Assembly: GCF_030698145.1 (NCBI RefSeq)
Contig: NZ_JAUYNW010000024.1
Span: forward strand, 1 to 61,269
From: Phenylobacterium sp.
GTDB taxonomy: Bacteria > Pseudomonadota > Alphaproteobacteria > Caulobacterales > Caulobacteraceae
Length of the DNA: 61,269 nt
Reading direction: 5' to 3'
Shown piece after piece: positions 36,344 to 45,451 of this stretch. The notes below the pieces were generated by a model. The model was given only the letters and a program-made list of their open reading frames with translations, ran no database searches and was not told where the DNA came from. Numbering within the stretch: the stretch's first letter is position 1; each line of letters starts with the position of its first letter. The position numbers were made by a program, and so were the translations under genes.

Positions 36344-37204
36344 TCAGGCTGCCTGGGCGCGGCGCTTGGCGAGCGCGTCATATTCGAGAAGTTCCGCCAC
36401 CAGCGCCTCGAACTGATCCAATGGCACCATGTTCGGCCCGTCGGAGGGCGCGTTGTCGGGGTCTTCGTGGGTTTCCATGAATACCGCGGCCACCCCGACC
36501 GCCACCGCGGCGCGGGCTAAGACCGGCACGAACTCGCGCTGGCCGCCCGAGGTTGCGCCCTGGCCGCCAGGTTGCTGAACCGAATGGGTGGCGTCGAAAA
36601 CCACCGGACAACCAATATCGGCGAGGATCGGCAAAGCACGCATGTCGCTGACCAGCGTGTTGTAGCCGAAACTGGCGCCTCGCTCGCAGGCCATGACGTT
36701 CGGATTGCCGGTGCTCAGCACCTTGGCGATCACATTTTTCATGTCCCACGGCGCTAGGAACTGGCCCTTCTTGACGTTGACGACCTTGCCGGTGCGGCCA
36801 GCCGCCAGCAACAGGTCGGTCTGGCGTGACAGAAAGGCGGGAATCTGCAGGATATCCACGACTTCGCCCGCCTGGACGCACTGATCGATTTCATGAACAT
36901 CGGTCAGCACCGGCAGGCCAGTGACCTCGCGGATTTCAGCGAAGATCGGCAGGGCCTGACCAAGGCCAAGGCCGCGCTCCGTCGCCACCGACGTCCGGTT
37001 CGCCTTGTCGAACGAGGTCTTATAGATCAGCCCAACGCCAAGGCGTTGAGCCATCTCCTTCAAGGCTGTTGCGGTCTCCAGCGCGTGCTGCCGGCTTTCG
37101 AGCTGGCAGGGCCCGGCGATGATCGAAAGCCGCTCGCGATTACCGATACGCACAGTGGCGCCTGTGGGCGTAGCGATCTCGATGACGGCGTTGGGTTGGG
37201 TCAC
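36344..37204 (-). CDS. kdsA: 3-deoxy-8-phosphooctulonate (KDO-8-P) synthase
   Basis: This 286-residue TIM-barrel enzyme condenses arabinose 5-phosphate with PEP to make KDO-8-phosphate for the LPS core. [12 protein letters not shown] near residue 30 has Cys33 at the metal-ligand position, so it belongs to the metal-dependent class rather than the E. coli Asn type. [11 protein letters not shown] and the [18 protein letters not shown] region are also typical. It heads the operon kdsA-hldE-hldD. The coding sequence looks slightly less GC-rich than its neighbours. Confidence 0.95.
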   Translation of the reverse strand: MTQPNAVIEIATPTGATVRIGNRERLSIIAGPCQLESRQHALETATALKEMAQRLGVGLIYKTSFDKANRTSVATERGLGLGQALPIFAEIREVTGLPVLTDVHEIDQCVQAGEVVDILQIPAFLSRQTDLLLAAGRTGKVVNVKKGQFLAPWDMKNVIAKVLSTGNPNVMACERGASFGYNTLVSDMRALPILADIGCPVVFDATHSVQQPGGQGATSGGQREFVPVLARAAVAVGVAAVFMETHEDPDNAPSDGPNMVPLDQFEALVAELLEYDALAKRRAQAA

Positions 37205-37387
37205 GGGCGTGGGTCCGACTGCTGGCGTAACCCGTTAAGTGGCGCGACCCCCGCCGCTTCACAAGCGCGAAAACGTGCCCATCTGAATCCTATGGCCGGC
37301 ACGCGCCGTAGCTCCCCATGGCGGGGCCAGACTCGCTTGGTGTGAAAAAGCGGTGTTATGCTGGCTTCGAAATCGAGGGTTGCGACC

Positions 37388-38644
37388 ATGAGCTTGGCGC
37401 ATCAACCGAGTTTGGCGGCGCTCGCCGCCTCCCCGCGCGCCTTCGGCCGCCTGCCGGAACTCGCCGGCGCGCCCGCCGCCTTCCGCTTCGCCGCCCGCCT
37501 GATGGCCCGCAACTGGCTGACCGGAAGCCTGACCTTCGTGGTGCCCTCGGGCGGCGAACTGCGCCTGGAAGGCGCCGAGCCCGGGATCGACGCCCGCATC
37601 ATCGTCCGCGATTTCCGCTTCATGCGCCGCGTCCTGGCCGCCGGCGACATCGGCTTCGCCGAGGGCTACATGGCCGGCGAGTGGGAGACCCCCGACCTCG
37701 CCGCCGTGCTGTCGGCTGTGAGCCTCAACTTCGACCGCGTGGCGAGGGTGTTCCAGGGCAATCGGCTGCTCCGCGCGGCCCATTTTGTCGGCCATGCGCT
37801 CAATTCCAACACCCGCAAGGGTTCGCGGAAGAACATCCACGCCCACTACGACCTGGGCAATGCCTTCTATTCCCGGTGGCTGGACCCCACCATGACCTAT
37901 TCCTCCGCCCGCTATCAGAAGCCTGGCCAGGCGCTGGAGCAGGCCCAGGCCAACAAGTACCGCGAACTCGCGCGGTCGATGGACCTGCAGGCCGGCCACC
38001 ACGTGCTGGAGATCGGTTGCGGTTGGGGCGGGTTCGCCGAGTTCGCGGCCAAGGAGGTCGGCGCCAAGGTCACCGGAATCACCATCTCCACCGAGCAATA
38101 CGAGTTCGCCAGGCGACGCATGTTCGAGCAGGGCCTGACTGATCGGGCCGAGATTCGCATGGTCGACTATCGCGACGTCGAGGGTGTCTTCGACCGGGTG
38201 GCCTCCATCGAGATGTTCGAGGCCGTGGGCGAGCGCTACTGGCCGGCCTATTTCGGCAAGATCCGTGACGTCCTGACGCCCGGCGGCCGCGCCGGCCTGC
38301 AGATCATCACCATCAAGGACGAGTTCTTCGAGGGCTATCGCCGCCGTGCGGATTTCATCCAGAAGTACATCTTCCCGGGCGGCATGCTGCCCTCGGAGGA
38401 ACAGCTGAGGCGACAAACCGACCGCGCGGGGCTGAGTTGGACCGGCCTCGACCGTTTCGGCCAGGACTATGCCGACACGCTCGCGGCCTGGTGCGAACGC
38501 TTCGACAGCGCCTGGGTCGACATCTCTCGTCTCGGATTCGACGAACGCTTCCGCAAGCTCTGGCGGTTCTATCTCGCCTACTGCGAGGCCGGATTTCGCA
38601 CCGACCGCACCAATGTGGTGCAGCTTGGCCTCGTCAAAGCCTGA
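37388..38644 (+). CDS. cfa: Cyclopropane-fatty-acyl-phospholipid synthase family methyltransferase
   Basis: This protein of about 418 residues transfers a methylene group from SAM to double bonds of membrane phospholipid acyl chains. The C-terminal domain has YDLGNAFYSRWLDPTMTYSSA, VLEIGCGWGGFAEFAA for SAM, and SIEMFEAVGERYWPAYF. The N-terminal lipid-binding part is shorter than in plant forms. A start at 37388 is chosen because GAGGG lies 8 bp upstream; an upstream in-frame ATG at 37358 lacks one. The 183-bp gap to the divergent kdsA contains no other gene. The cysteine synthase gene follows after 44 bp. Confidence 0.88.
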   Translation: MSLAHQPSLAALAASPRAFGRLPELAGAPAAFRFAARLMARNWLTGSLTFVVPSGGELRLEGAEPGIDARIIVRDFRFMRRVLAAGDIGFAEGYMAGEWETPDLAAVLSAVSLNFDRVARVFQGNRLLRAAHFVGHALNSNTRKGSRKNIHAHYDLGNAFYSRWLDPTMTYSSARYQKPGQALEQAQANKYRELARSMDLQAGHHVLEIGCGWGGFAEFAAKEVGAKVTGITISTEQYEFARRRMFEQGLTDRAEIRMVDYRDVEGVFDRVASIEMFEAVGERYWPAYFGKIRDVLTPGGRAGLQIITIKDEFFEGYRRRADFIQKYIFPGGMLPSEEQLRRQTDRAGLSWTGLDRFGQDYADTLAAWCERFDSAWVDISRLGFDERFRKLWRFYLAYCEAGFRTDRTNVVQLGLVKA

Positions 38645-38688
38645 GCCCCCCCTGTTCGCAGGCGCACTGGCCGCCTAAGTAGGCGACC

Positions 38689-39687
38689 ATGACTGTCGCC
38701 CCAAGCGTCGTGGACGCCATCGGAAACACGCCCCTGATCCGCCTGCACCATGCGAGCGAGGCCACGGGCTGCGAGATCCTCGGCAAGGCCGAGTTCATGA
38801 ACCCCGGCGCGTCGGTGAAGGATCGCGCCGCGCTCTATATCGTGCGCGACGCCGAACGCCGTGGCCTGCTGCGTCCCGGCGGACGTATCGTCGAGGGCAC
38901 GGCCGGCAATACCGGCATCGGCCTGGCGATGGTCGGGTCGGCGCTCGGCTACCAGACCACCATCGTCATCCCGCGCACCCAGAGCCAGGAGAAGAAGGAC
39001 GCCATCCGTCTGCTCGGGGCCGAATTGGTCGAGGTGGACGCCGTCCCCTACGCCAACCCCGACAACTATGTCCGCTATTCCGGCAGGTTGGCCGAGGAAC
39101 TCAACGCCAAGGAGCCAAACGGCGCGATCTGGGCCAACCAGTTCGACAATGTCGCCAACCGCCAGGCCCATGTGGAGACCACGGGCCCCGAGATCTGGGA
39201 GCAGACCGGCGGCAAGGTCGATGGATTCATTTGCGCCGTGGGATCGGGTGGCACCCTGGCCGGCGTCGCCGACGCCCTGCGCGCGCGCGACCCCCGCGTC
39301 CAGATCGGCCTGGCCGACCCGTATGGGGCGGCGCTCTATAGTTGGTACGCCGACGGCGAGCTGAAATCGGAAGGGACCTCGATCAGCGAAGGTATCGGCC
39401 AAGGCCGGATCACGGCCAATCTGGAAGGCCTCGCCATCGACCGCCCCTACCGCATCGACGACCACGAAATGCTCAAGGTCATCTTCGACCTGGTGGAGCA
39501 CGAGGGTCTGGTCATGGGCGGCTCCACCGGCATCAACGTGGCGGGCGCGATCCGGATGGCCCGTGACATGGGGCCGGGACACACCATCGTGACGGTCCTC
39601 TGCGACCAGGGCGCGCGCTATCAGAGCAAGATCTTCAATCCCGAGTTCCTGAAGGAACGCGGCCTGCCGACCCCCAGGTGGCTCTAG
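38689..39687 (+). CDS. cysK: Cysteine synthase A-like PLP enzyme
   Basis: This 332-residue fold-type II PLP enzyme has PLP-binding Lys44 in NPGASVKDRAA, substrate loop EGTAGNTGIG, and phosphate-binding GSGGTLAG. It makes cysteine from O-acetylserine and sulfide. The longer chain and ADPYGAALYSW segment also resemble Cds1-type cysteine desulfhydrases, so the reaction could run in either direction. It overlaps the sulfurtransferase gene by one base, giving a sulfur-metabolism operon. Confidence 0.82.
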   Translation: MTVAPSVVDAIGNTPLIRLHHASEATGCEILGKAEFMNPGASVKDRAALYIVRDAERRGLLRPGGRIVEGTAGNTGIGLAMVGSALGYQTTIVIPRTQSQEKKDAIRLLGAELVEVDAVPYANPDNYVRYSGRLAEELNAKEPNGAIWANQFDNVANRQAHVETTGPEIWEQTGGKVDGFICAVGSGGTLAGVADALRARDPRVQIGLADPYGAALYSWYADGELKSEGTSISEGIGQGRITANLEGLAIDRPYRIDDHEMLKVIFDLVEHEGLVMGGSTGINVAGAIRMARDMGPGHTIVTVLCDQGARYQSKIFNPEFLKERGLPTPRWL

Positions 39688-40526
39688 TGGATCCGGTCAT
39701 TTCAACCGAGAAGTTGGCGCAGCGCCTGGGTTCCGCCGACCTGCGCGTGGTCGACGGAAGCTGGTTCATGCCGGCCGAGGGCCGCTCCGGCGCCGAGGAG
39801 TATCTGCGGGCCCATATTCCGGGCGCGGTGTTCTTCGACATCGACGCCATCGCCGACCGGACGACCGACCTGCCCCACATGCTGCCGACGCCCGAGGCCT
39901 TCGCGCAGGCCGTGGGCGCGCTCGGCCTGTCGCGGAATGTCGATATCGTCGTCTATGACAGCCTGGGCATCCGCGCCGCCGCGCGGGTCTGGTGGAGCCT
40001 GCGGGCCATGGGCTTCACCCGCGTCTTCGTCCTCGACGGCGGACTGAAGAAGTGGCTGGCCGAGGCGCGGAACGTGGAGACGGGCGATGTCCACCCTCGC
40101 GCCGCCCAGGTCGCCCCGGCCATCGAGGCCGAGCTGGTGCGCAGCGCCGACGACGTGCGCGGCCTCCTGGCCTCGGGCGAGGCCCGACTGGTGGACGCCC
40201 GCGGCGCGGCGCGTTTCCGCGGGGAAGCGCCGGAGCCTCGGCCCGGCCTCAGGTCGGGACACATGCCCGGCGCGGCCAATGTGCCCTTCGACCAGGTTGT
40301 CGCCCCGGACGGGACCCTGCGCCCGGTCGAGGAGCTGGGCGCCATCTTCGAGGCCGCCGGGGTCGACCTTGATCATCCCATCGTCACCACCTGCGGCTCG
40401 GGCGTCACGGCCTCGGTCCTGGCGCTGGCGCTGGCGCGGCTCGGACGTGACCGCACGGCGGTCTATGACGGGTCCTGGAGCGAGTGGGGCGCCTTGGCCG
40501 ACGCCCCCGCCGTCACCGGTCCTTAG
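39687..40526 (+). CDS. sseA: 3-mercaptopyruvate/thiosulfate sulfurtransferase (two rhodanese domains)
   Basis: The chain of about 279 residues has two rhodanese domains. The second carries the active-site loop CGSGVTAS with Cys236, characteristic of mercaptopyruvate sulfurtransferase rather than thiosulfate rhodanese (CRxGx[RT]). GTG 39687 is the preferred start because AGGTGG is 5 bp upstream and TAGTG links it to the cysK stop; GTG 39678 is an alternative. Context with cysK suggests cysteine-derived sulfane sulfur handling. Confidence 0.88.
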   Translation: MDPVISTEKLAQRLGSADLRVVDGSWFMPAEGRSGAEEYLRAHIPGAVFFDIDAIADRTTDLPHMLPTPEAFAQAVGALGLSRNVDIVVYDSLGIRAAARVWWSLRAMGFTRVFVLDGGLKKWLAEARNVETGDVHPRAAQVAPAIEAELVRSADDVRGLLASGEARLVDARGAARFRGEAPEPRPGLRSGHMPGAANVPFDQVVAPDGTLRPVEELGAIFEAAGVDLDHPIVTTCGSGVTASVLALALARLGRDRTAVYDGSWSEWGALADAPAVTGP

Positions 40527-40535
40527 CGGCCCTTC

Positions 40536-41633
40536 TTAGCGAATAGGCGGCGCGTACAGCAGGCCTGGCTGCGCGGCGTTCCACAGGGCGTTATGGCCGC
40601 GCTCCAGCCGCAGGGCCGAGCCCGGCCCCACATTGCGCTCGAACACCTCGTCATAGGCGCCCACCTGGACGATGGCCTGGTAGGCCCAGTCCTCGGAAAG
40701 CCCCAGCATCGGTCCGAAGGCGTCCTGGGCGCCCAGCAGCCGCCGCACCCGTACATCCGTGGAGGTCTTCAGCGCTTCCGGCGCGGACTTGGAATCGATC
40801 CCGTACTCCTCGGCCAGCATCAGGGCGTAGACCGTCCAGCGCACGATATCGGTCCAGGCGGGGTCGTCCTGGCGCACCACAGGGCCTAGGGGCTCTTTGG
40901 AGATCACCGTCGGCAGGATCACGTGGGCGCTTGGGCTGTTCATCACCGAGCGGGCCGAGGCCAGCGCCGCCACGTCGGCGGTGAAGGCGTCGCACTTCTC
41001 CGCCTGATAGGCGTTACGGGCATCGGCCTCCGAGGTCACCACAACCGGCGTGTACTTCAGGCCCCGCGCCCGGAAATAGTCGTCGAGGTTGGCCTCGCTG
41101 GCCGTGCCCGCCTGGACGCAGATCTTCGCGCCAGTCAGTTCGTCGGCGCTGGAGAGCGCCAGCACCTTGGGGACCATGAAGCCCTGTCCGTCGAAATAGG
41201 TGATCGCGGCCACGTCGAGGCCCAGGCTGGCGTCGCGCGCGAAGGTCCAGGAGGTGTTGCGCGACAGGATGTCGATCTCGCCCGACTGCAGGACCGAGAA
41301 CCGGTCCTGGGCGGTGATCGGCGAATAGCGCACGGCCCTGGCGTCGCCCAGGGTCGCGGCGGCCACGGCGCGGCAGATGTCCACGTCGAAGCCGCGCCAG
41401 GTCCCCCGGTCGTCGCGGAACGCAAAGCCCGACAGCCCCGAATGCACGCCGCACTTCATGTAGCCGCGCGCCTTGACGGCCGCCAAGGTGGGGCTTGGCT
41501 TGCTCTTGTAGGCGGGCGTGGGAGCGGGCGGCTTGGCCGCCGGCGCGACGGGGGTGGGCGCCTTCTGTCCGACCTCGCCGCATCCGGCGAGGAGAAACAT
41601 CGATCCGACCGCCGCCGCGAGGCGCTTCCGCAT
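40536..41633 (-). CDS. Amino-acid ABC transporter substrate-binding protein, AapJ/BztA type
   Basis: This protein of about 365 residues has a signal with lipobox LLAGC and a Pro/Ala-rich linker. The bilobed binding domain (TLAAVKARGYMKCGVHSGLSGFAFRD...GFDVDICRAVAAATLG) is characteristic of the general L-amino-acid binding proteins AapJ/BztA. AAGGAG precedes the chosen ATG. The usual permease and ATPase genes (aapQMP) are absent nearby, so it is an orphan binder. It is divergent from metC with an 85-bp gap. Confidence 0.85.
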   Translation of the reverse strand: MRKRLAAAVGSMFLLAGCGEVGQKAPTPVAPAAKPPAPTPAYKSKPSPTLAAVKARGYMKCGVHSGLSGFAFRDDRGTWRGFDVDICRAVAAATLGDARAVRYSPITAQDRFSVLQSGEIDILSRNTSWTFARDASLGLDVAAITYFDGQGFMVPKVLALSSADELTGAKICVQAGTASEANLDDYFRARGLKYTPVVVTSEADARNAYQAEKCDAFTADVAALASARSVMNSPSAHVILPTVISKEPLGPVVRQDDPAWTDIVRWTVYALMLAEEYGIDSKSAPEALKTSTDVRVRRLLGAQDAFGPMLGLSEDWAYQAIVQVGAYDEVFERNVGPGSALRLERGHNALWNAAQPGLLYAPPIR

Positions 41634-41718
41634 GCCGCGCTCCTTGATTGCAAAGCCCTTGGGGGCTCTAAGTGCGAGGCTGATTTTGGCTCCTGTTCGT
41701 TCCGACGCGTCAACCCGC

Positions 41719-42879
41719 ATGGCTGAAGAAACCCGACTGATCCGCGCCGGCGCGACGCCCGGAAAGCTCGCCAAGACCGTGGGGCCGCCCATCCAAAAGG
41801 GTTCCACCGTCCTGTTGCCCAACGCCCAGGCCCTCTATGACGACGAGGCCTTCGTCACTTATGGCCGCGCGGGCCTGGCCGCGCACGAGAGCCTGAAATC
41901 GGCCCTGGCCGAGATGGAAGGCGCGTGCGGCGTCGAGCTCTACCCCTCGGGCCTGGCCGCCTTCACAGGCGCCATGCTGGCCGTGCTGAAGGCCGGCGAC
42001 GAGGTGCTGGTCACCGACAACATCTACAAGCCCAGCCGGCGGTTCTGCGACCAGGTGCTGGCCAGGTACGGCGTCGGCGTCCGCTATTTCGACCCGCGCA
42101 CCTCGCCGGAAGACCTGCTGGCCCTGGCGACCGACGCCACCCGGCTGATCGCCCTGGAGTCGCCGGGTTCGCTGACCTTCGAGATGCAGGACCTGGCCGC
42201 CATCGCCGCCCTGGCCAAGGCGCGGGGCATCCTGACCCTGGCCGACAACACCTGGGGCGCCGGGTTCCTGTACAAGCCCCTGGCCCATGGCGTGGACATC
42301 AGCGTCCAGGCCCTGACCAAATATGTCGGCGGCCATTCGGACGTCTTCATGGGCTCGGCCGCCGTGACCGACACCAGGCTCGCGCGCCAGCTCACCGACG
42401 GGGTGCACAACCTCGGCTGGGCCGTCTCGCCCGAGGACGCCTACCAGATGCTGCGCGGCCTTCGGACTCTGCCGGTGCGCCTGGAGCAGCAGGGCGGCGC
42501 GGCCCTGCGCATCGCCGCTTGGCTGGCCCAGCAGCCCCAGGTGGTCGAGGTCATCCATCCCGCCCTGCCCGGCGCCCGAGACCATGACCTGTGGAAGCGC
42601 GACTACAAGGGCGCCTGCGGCCTGTTCGGCTTCGTGCTGCAGCCCGCGCCGCCGAGGGCGGTGAACGCCTTCCTGGACGCCCTGGAGCTGTTTGGCCTGG
42701 GTTTCTCCTGGGGCGGGTTCGAGAGCCTGGCGATCTCCTGCGATCCTCAGCTCGGCAAGCGCAAGTCCGCGCCGAAGTTCGCCGGACCGCTCATGCGCCT
42801 GCACATCGGGCTGGAGCATCCTGACGACCTCGTGGCCGACCTGAAACGCGGGTTCGCCGCGTTCGACGCGGCGCTTTAG
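41719..42879 (+). CDS. metC: Cystathionine beta-lyase (PLP)
   Basis: This 386-residue Cys/Met-metabolism PLP enzyme probably cleaves cystathionine to homocysteine, pyruvate and ammonia. PLP Lys201 lies in VQALTKYVGGHSD, with LADNTWGAGFLYKPL, YPSGLAAFTGAML and the C-terminal LGFSWGGFESL typical of the beta-lyase branch. There is no Shine-Dalgarno before the ATG, so the transcript may be leaderless. The stop overlaps the stop of a truncated gene on the other strand within TTAG. Confidence 0.9.
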   Translation: MAEETRLIRAGATPGKLAKTVGPPIQKGSTVLLPNAQALYDDEAFVTYGRAGLAAHESLKSALAEMEGACGVELYPSGLAAFTGAMLAVLKAGDEVLVTDNIYKPSRRFCDQVLARYGVGVRYFDPRTSPEDLLALATDATRLIALESPGSLTFEMQDLAAIAALAKARGILTLADNTWGAGFLYKPLAHGVDISVQALTKYVGGHSDVFMGSAAVTDTRLARQLTDGVHNLGWAVSPEDAYQMLRGLRTLPVRLEQQGGAALRIAAWLAQQPQVVEVIHPALPGARDHDLWKRDYKGACGLFGFVLQPAPPRAVNAFLDALELFGLGFSWGGFESLAISCDPQLGKRKSAPKFAGPLMRLHIGLEHPDDLVADLKRGFAAFDAAL

Positions 42880-43010
42880 GGTTTCGCCATCCGGCTCATG
42901 AACAGGGCCGCGCGCTTGGTCTGCCGGTCCAGGCTCTTCAGGTCCATGGTCTCGCCGGGCGCATGCGAACCCTCTCCCGCCGCGCCGAAGCCGATCAGGC
43001 CCGGCAGCAG
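42876..43010 (-). pseudogene. C-terminal remnant of an M20-type peptidase
   Basis: About 43 codons read LLPGLIGFGAAGEGSHAPGE... and end ...RAALFMSRMAKP before a stop, which matches my recollection of the C-terminal end of M20-family metallopeptidases (G-E-G-x-H-A-P-x-E followed by a final helix). The rest of the enzyme, including the metal-binding N-terminal part, is missing. Upstream the DNA switches to an unrelated gene on the opposite strand. This is the left half of a deletion or rearrangement scar. Confidence 0.55.
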
Positions 43011-43016
43011 GTCGCC

Positions 43017-43430
43017 ATGCAGGCCGGCGCCCGGGAATACCCCGCCCCGCCCTTCCCCAAGCAGCACCTGGCCAAGCCCGGCCTTGAGGCCGACCTGCGG
43101 CTCGCCCCCATGTATGACGCGCCTTTCTACAAGGGCTCGGAGAAGCTGAAGGACAAGGTCGCCCTGATCACCGGCGCCGACTCCGGAATCGGCCGCGCCG
43201 TGGCCGTGCTGTTCGCCCGGGAGGGGTGCGACATCGCCATCGCCTATCTCGACGAACACCAGGGCGCCGAGGTCACCAAGGAGGCGGTGGAAAAGGAAGG
43301 CCGTCGCGCCATCCTGCTGCCGGGCGACGTGGCCGATCCCGACTATGCCGAGGCCGCCGTCGACCGCAGCGACCGTCTCGTCGCGCAGGACTGGCGGGCG
43401 TGGCGGGAAATTCCAATCAGCCGCTGCTGA
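43017..43430 (+). pseudogene. Truncated SDR oxidoreductase (YghA-like), 3' part missing
   Basis: From ATG 43017 the frame reads MQAGAREYPAPPFPKQ and then the Rossmann segment with TGADSGIGRAVAVLF, typical of the YghA-like group of SDRs. Homology stops near ...AEAAVDR at about 43367. NNAG, the YxxxK active site and the C-terminal half are absent, and the frame ends about 20 unrelated codons later. The fragment cannot be enzymatically active. The 180 bp from 43368 to 43545 contain no gene I can support. Confidence 0.65.
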
Positions 43431-43545
43431 GACGGCGCAACGTGGCGCCGTTCAGGGTCGCGACACCTGGGGAAGCCACACCCAATGGATGGGCGACGGC
43501 GAACCACCTGTCGGCGCATCGCAGTCAGTGAGTAAGGAATTTATC

Positions 43546-44283
43546 ATGACCAGTCCAAGAAAGTGGCTTCTAAGCCTTTGCGCAGGCGCGCTTGGCGGCG
43601 CGTTCTGCGTGTCCGGCGCCGGAGCGGCGACCTATAGCGCCTACGACCAATTCAATGTGGCGGGTGGCGCGATCACCGCCACGGACTTCGCCTTCGGCTA
43701 CCTTCCCGGAGGCGATACGTTCGGTGGCGCGTTGACCGCATTCACGCGGTTCGACACCAACTGCGCCGGGAACGTCAACTTCCAGTGCGCGGCCACTTTC
43801 AGTGGCGACACCACCCCGGGCGTCTACAAGGCGGCCGGCTCTCATGCGACGGGAACCGTCGTCTTCCAGCCCGGCGAACTGAACCTCCATCCCGGATCGC
43901 AGGGCGAGCTGACCGCGGTGCAATTCATCGCGCCCATCGCAGGTCTCTACAGCTTCTCCGGGACCTTCTCGATCAACGACCTCTACCCGAACAGCGTGAG
44001 CCTGCTGACCTATGTGGGCGGGACCAACACCCATTCGTCCACCCTCAGCGGGGGGTTCGGCAGCAGCTACGCGATCAACTTCGACGCCAACCTCGCGGCG
44101 GCCCAGCGCGTGACCTTCCTGGTCGGGCCCAACGGCGCCTACAACAACGACTCCACCGGCTTCGCTCTGACCGTGTCGGCCGGCGGCGTTCCGGAACCCG
44201 CCACCTGGGCGATGATGATCCTGGGTTTCGCCGGAACGGGCGTCGCCCTGCGCCGTCAGAAGGCGATCCGGGCTGCGGCGTAG
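43546..44283 (+). CDS. PEPxxWA-CTERM sorting-domain protein
   Basis: This 245-residue secreted protein has an N-terminal signal peptide (MTSPRKWLLSLCAGALGG, cleaved near AGAATYS) and a Gly/Thr/Ser/Asn-rich beta body with no recognised catalytic motif. A C-terminal sorting tail follows: VPEPATWAMMI, a hydrophobic helix, then basic ALRRQKA. This PEPxxWAMMI form is the substrate tail for exosortase, which cuts and anchors proteins at the surface. No exosortase is in this window. AAGGA precedes the ATG. It follows the truncated-gene scar. Confidence 0.88.
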   Translation: MTSPRKWLLSLCAGALGGAFCVSGAGAATYSAYDQFNVAGGAITATDFAFGYLPGGDTFGGALTAFTRFDTNCAGNVNFQCAATFSGDTTPGVYKAAGSHATGTVVFQPGELNLHPGSQGELTAVQFIAPIAGLYSFSGTFSINDLYPNSVSLLTYVGGTNTHSSTLSGGFGSSYAINFDANLAAAQRVTFLVGPNGAYNNDSTGFALTVSAGGVPEPATWAMMILGFAGTGVALRRQKAIRAAA

Positions 44284-44344
44284 CCGAGCTGGGCAAAGCC
44301 TTTAGCGAGGCCTTGCCCAGTCCGTCGTCGGCTGCTCGAAGCCG

Positions 44345-45229
44345 CTATCTGGAGGGCGGATGCAGCCCCTGCATGCCCTTGCCGCTCACCTCGCGTCTCG
44401 CGATGGCCGCTCGCCGCATGATCTCGCGCGGCGAATTGAAGTACTGCCCCGGCGTCATACCCATAAAGTGACGGAAGTCCCGGTTGAAGTGGGCCTGATC
44501 GAAATAGCCGTCGTCGATCAGGCCGGACAACGGCTGGTCGAGCACGCCCCTTACACGTTCCAACGTGCGTAAAAATCGCTTCTGACGCAGGAGCGCCTTG
44601 GGCGAGAAGCCGAAGGCGCGGTCGCACAGCCGGTGCAGGGTCCGCTCCGAGACGCCGACGGCGGCGGCCAGGGTCGTCACATCGGCGTGCGGGGCGAGGA
44701 GTTCGCGGTGGACGATGGCGATGCGCGGATCGGCGGACGGCCGCGCGGCGTCGCGGGCGATGAACCAAGCGTCGAGCACCCGCACGATCCCGGCGTCGTC
44801 GGGCGCCGCCATCAGGTCCGCGTGCAGCCGCGCCGCGTCATCCTCGCCCACGAAATCGGCGAGTTCGCGCACCCGGTTGGCGAGGTCGAAGGCGTCCACG
44901 TCGAACAGCTTGGCCCAGCCGACCGGCGTTAGCCCCGCGCCCAGCATGATCGCCCGGCCGGTGGACTCGAAGATCGCCGCCCGATCGGTCGGCCCGAACA
45001 GCGCCGACTGCTGCGGCGTCGGAATGTGGACGCCGTCCGCCGTCAGGATCCACTCTCCGGACAGTTGGAACCTTACGTTTCCCGGTCCCGACAGCAGATG
45101 GTCGGAGACCACCTGGCAAGCGTCGAGGATGTAGTAGGCGTCGAGCAGCTGAGACAGCTCGGGCGCGGGACGCACCATGCGCACCGACAGCGGCGCGGTT
45201 GCGGCGGTCTCGGAACTCATGACCGGCAT
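44345..45229 (-). CDS. AraC-family transcriptional regulator
   Basis: The regulator of about 294 residues has an N-terminal ligand- or dimerisation domain. Two C-terminal helix-turn-helix motifs follow: VTTLAAAVGVSERTLHRLCDRAFGFSPKALL, then LSGLIDDGYFDQAHFNRDFRHFMGMTPGQYF. GGGAGTGGGC precedes the ATG at 45229; the longer frame upstream runs into tRNA-Arg and is not used. Target genes are unknown. The nearest convergent gene is the PEP-CTERM protein. Confidence 0.88.
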   Translation of the reverse strand: MPVMSSETAATAPLSVRMVRPAPELSQLLDAYYILDACQVVSDHLLSGPGNVRFQLSGEWILTADGVHIPTPQQSALFGPTDRAAIFESTGRAIMLGAGLTPVGWAKLFDVDAFDLANRVRELADFVGEDDAARLHADLMAAPDDAGIVRVLDAWFIARDAARPSADPRIAIVHRELLAPHADVTTLAAAVGVSERTLHRLCDRAFGFSPKALLRQKRFLRTLERVRGVLDQPLSGLIDDGYFDQAHFNRDFRHFMGMTPGQYFNSPREIMRRAAIARREVSGKGMQGLHPPSR

Positions 45230-45361
45230 GCCCACTCCCAACCACGCGACGCGATTGTCGATGTTAGCGGAGGCGGTGAGTTTCGCCAGCGCCGTCGGAC
45301 CGGGAACGCTCCGGACGTCATCGACGGCGCGGGCCGCGCTCAACGCCGGCTCTTGCGAGCC

Positions 45362-45438
45362 TGGCGCGCCCAGCAGGACTCGAACCTGCAACCGTCCGCT
45401 TAGAAGGCGGATGCTCTATCCGGTTGAGCTATGGGCGC
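45362..45438 (-). tRNA. tRNA-Arg (anticodon UCU)
   Basis: Acceptor arms GCGCCCA and TGGGCGC pair, the discriminator is G, and CCA is encoded. The anticodon stem TCCGC/GCGGA closes loop CTTCTAA with anticodon TCT, reading AGA. The T arm carries GGTTCGAGTCC. It begins 13 bp downstream of the NDUFS4-like gene on the same strand. Confidence 0.97.
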
Positions 45439-45451
45439 CCGGGGGGCCCCT

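Noticed and set aside
37205..37387. Promoter for cfa from TTGGTG and TTATGC
   Set aside because: Spacing is only about 13 bp, too short for a sigma-70 promoter.
41634..41718. SAM riboswitch upstream of metC
   Set aside because: The 85-bp gap lacks the conserved SAM-II core; only a weak AGCCC/GGGCT hairpin is present.
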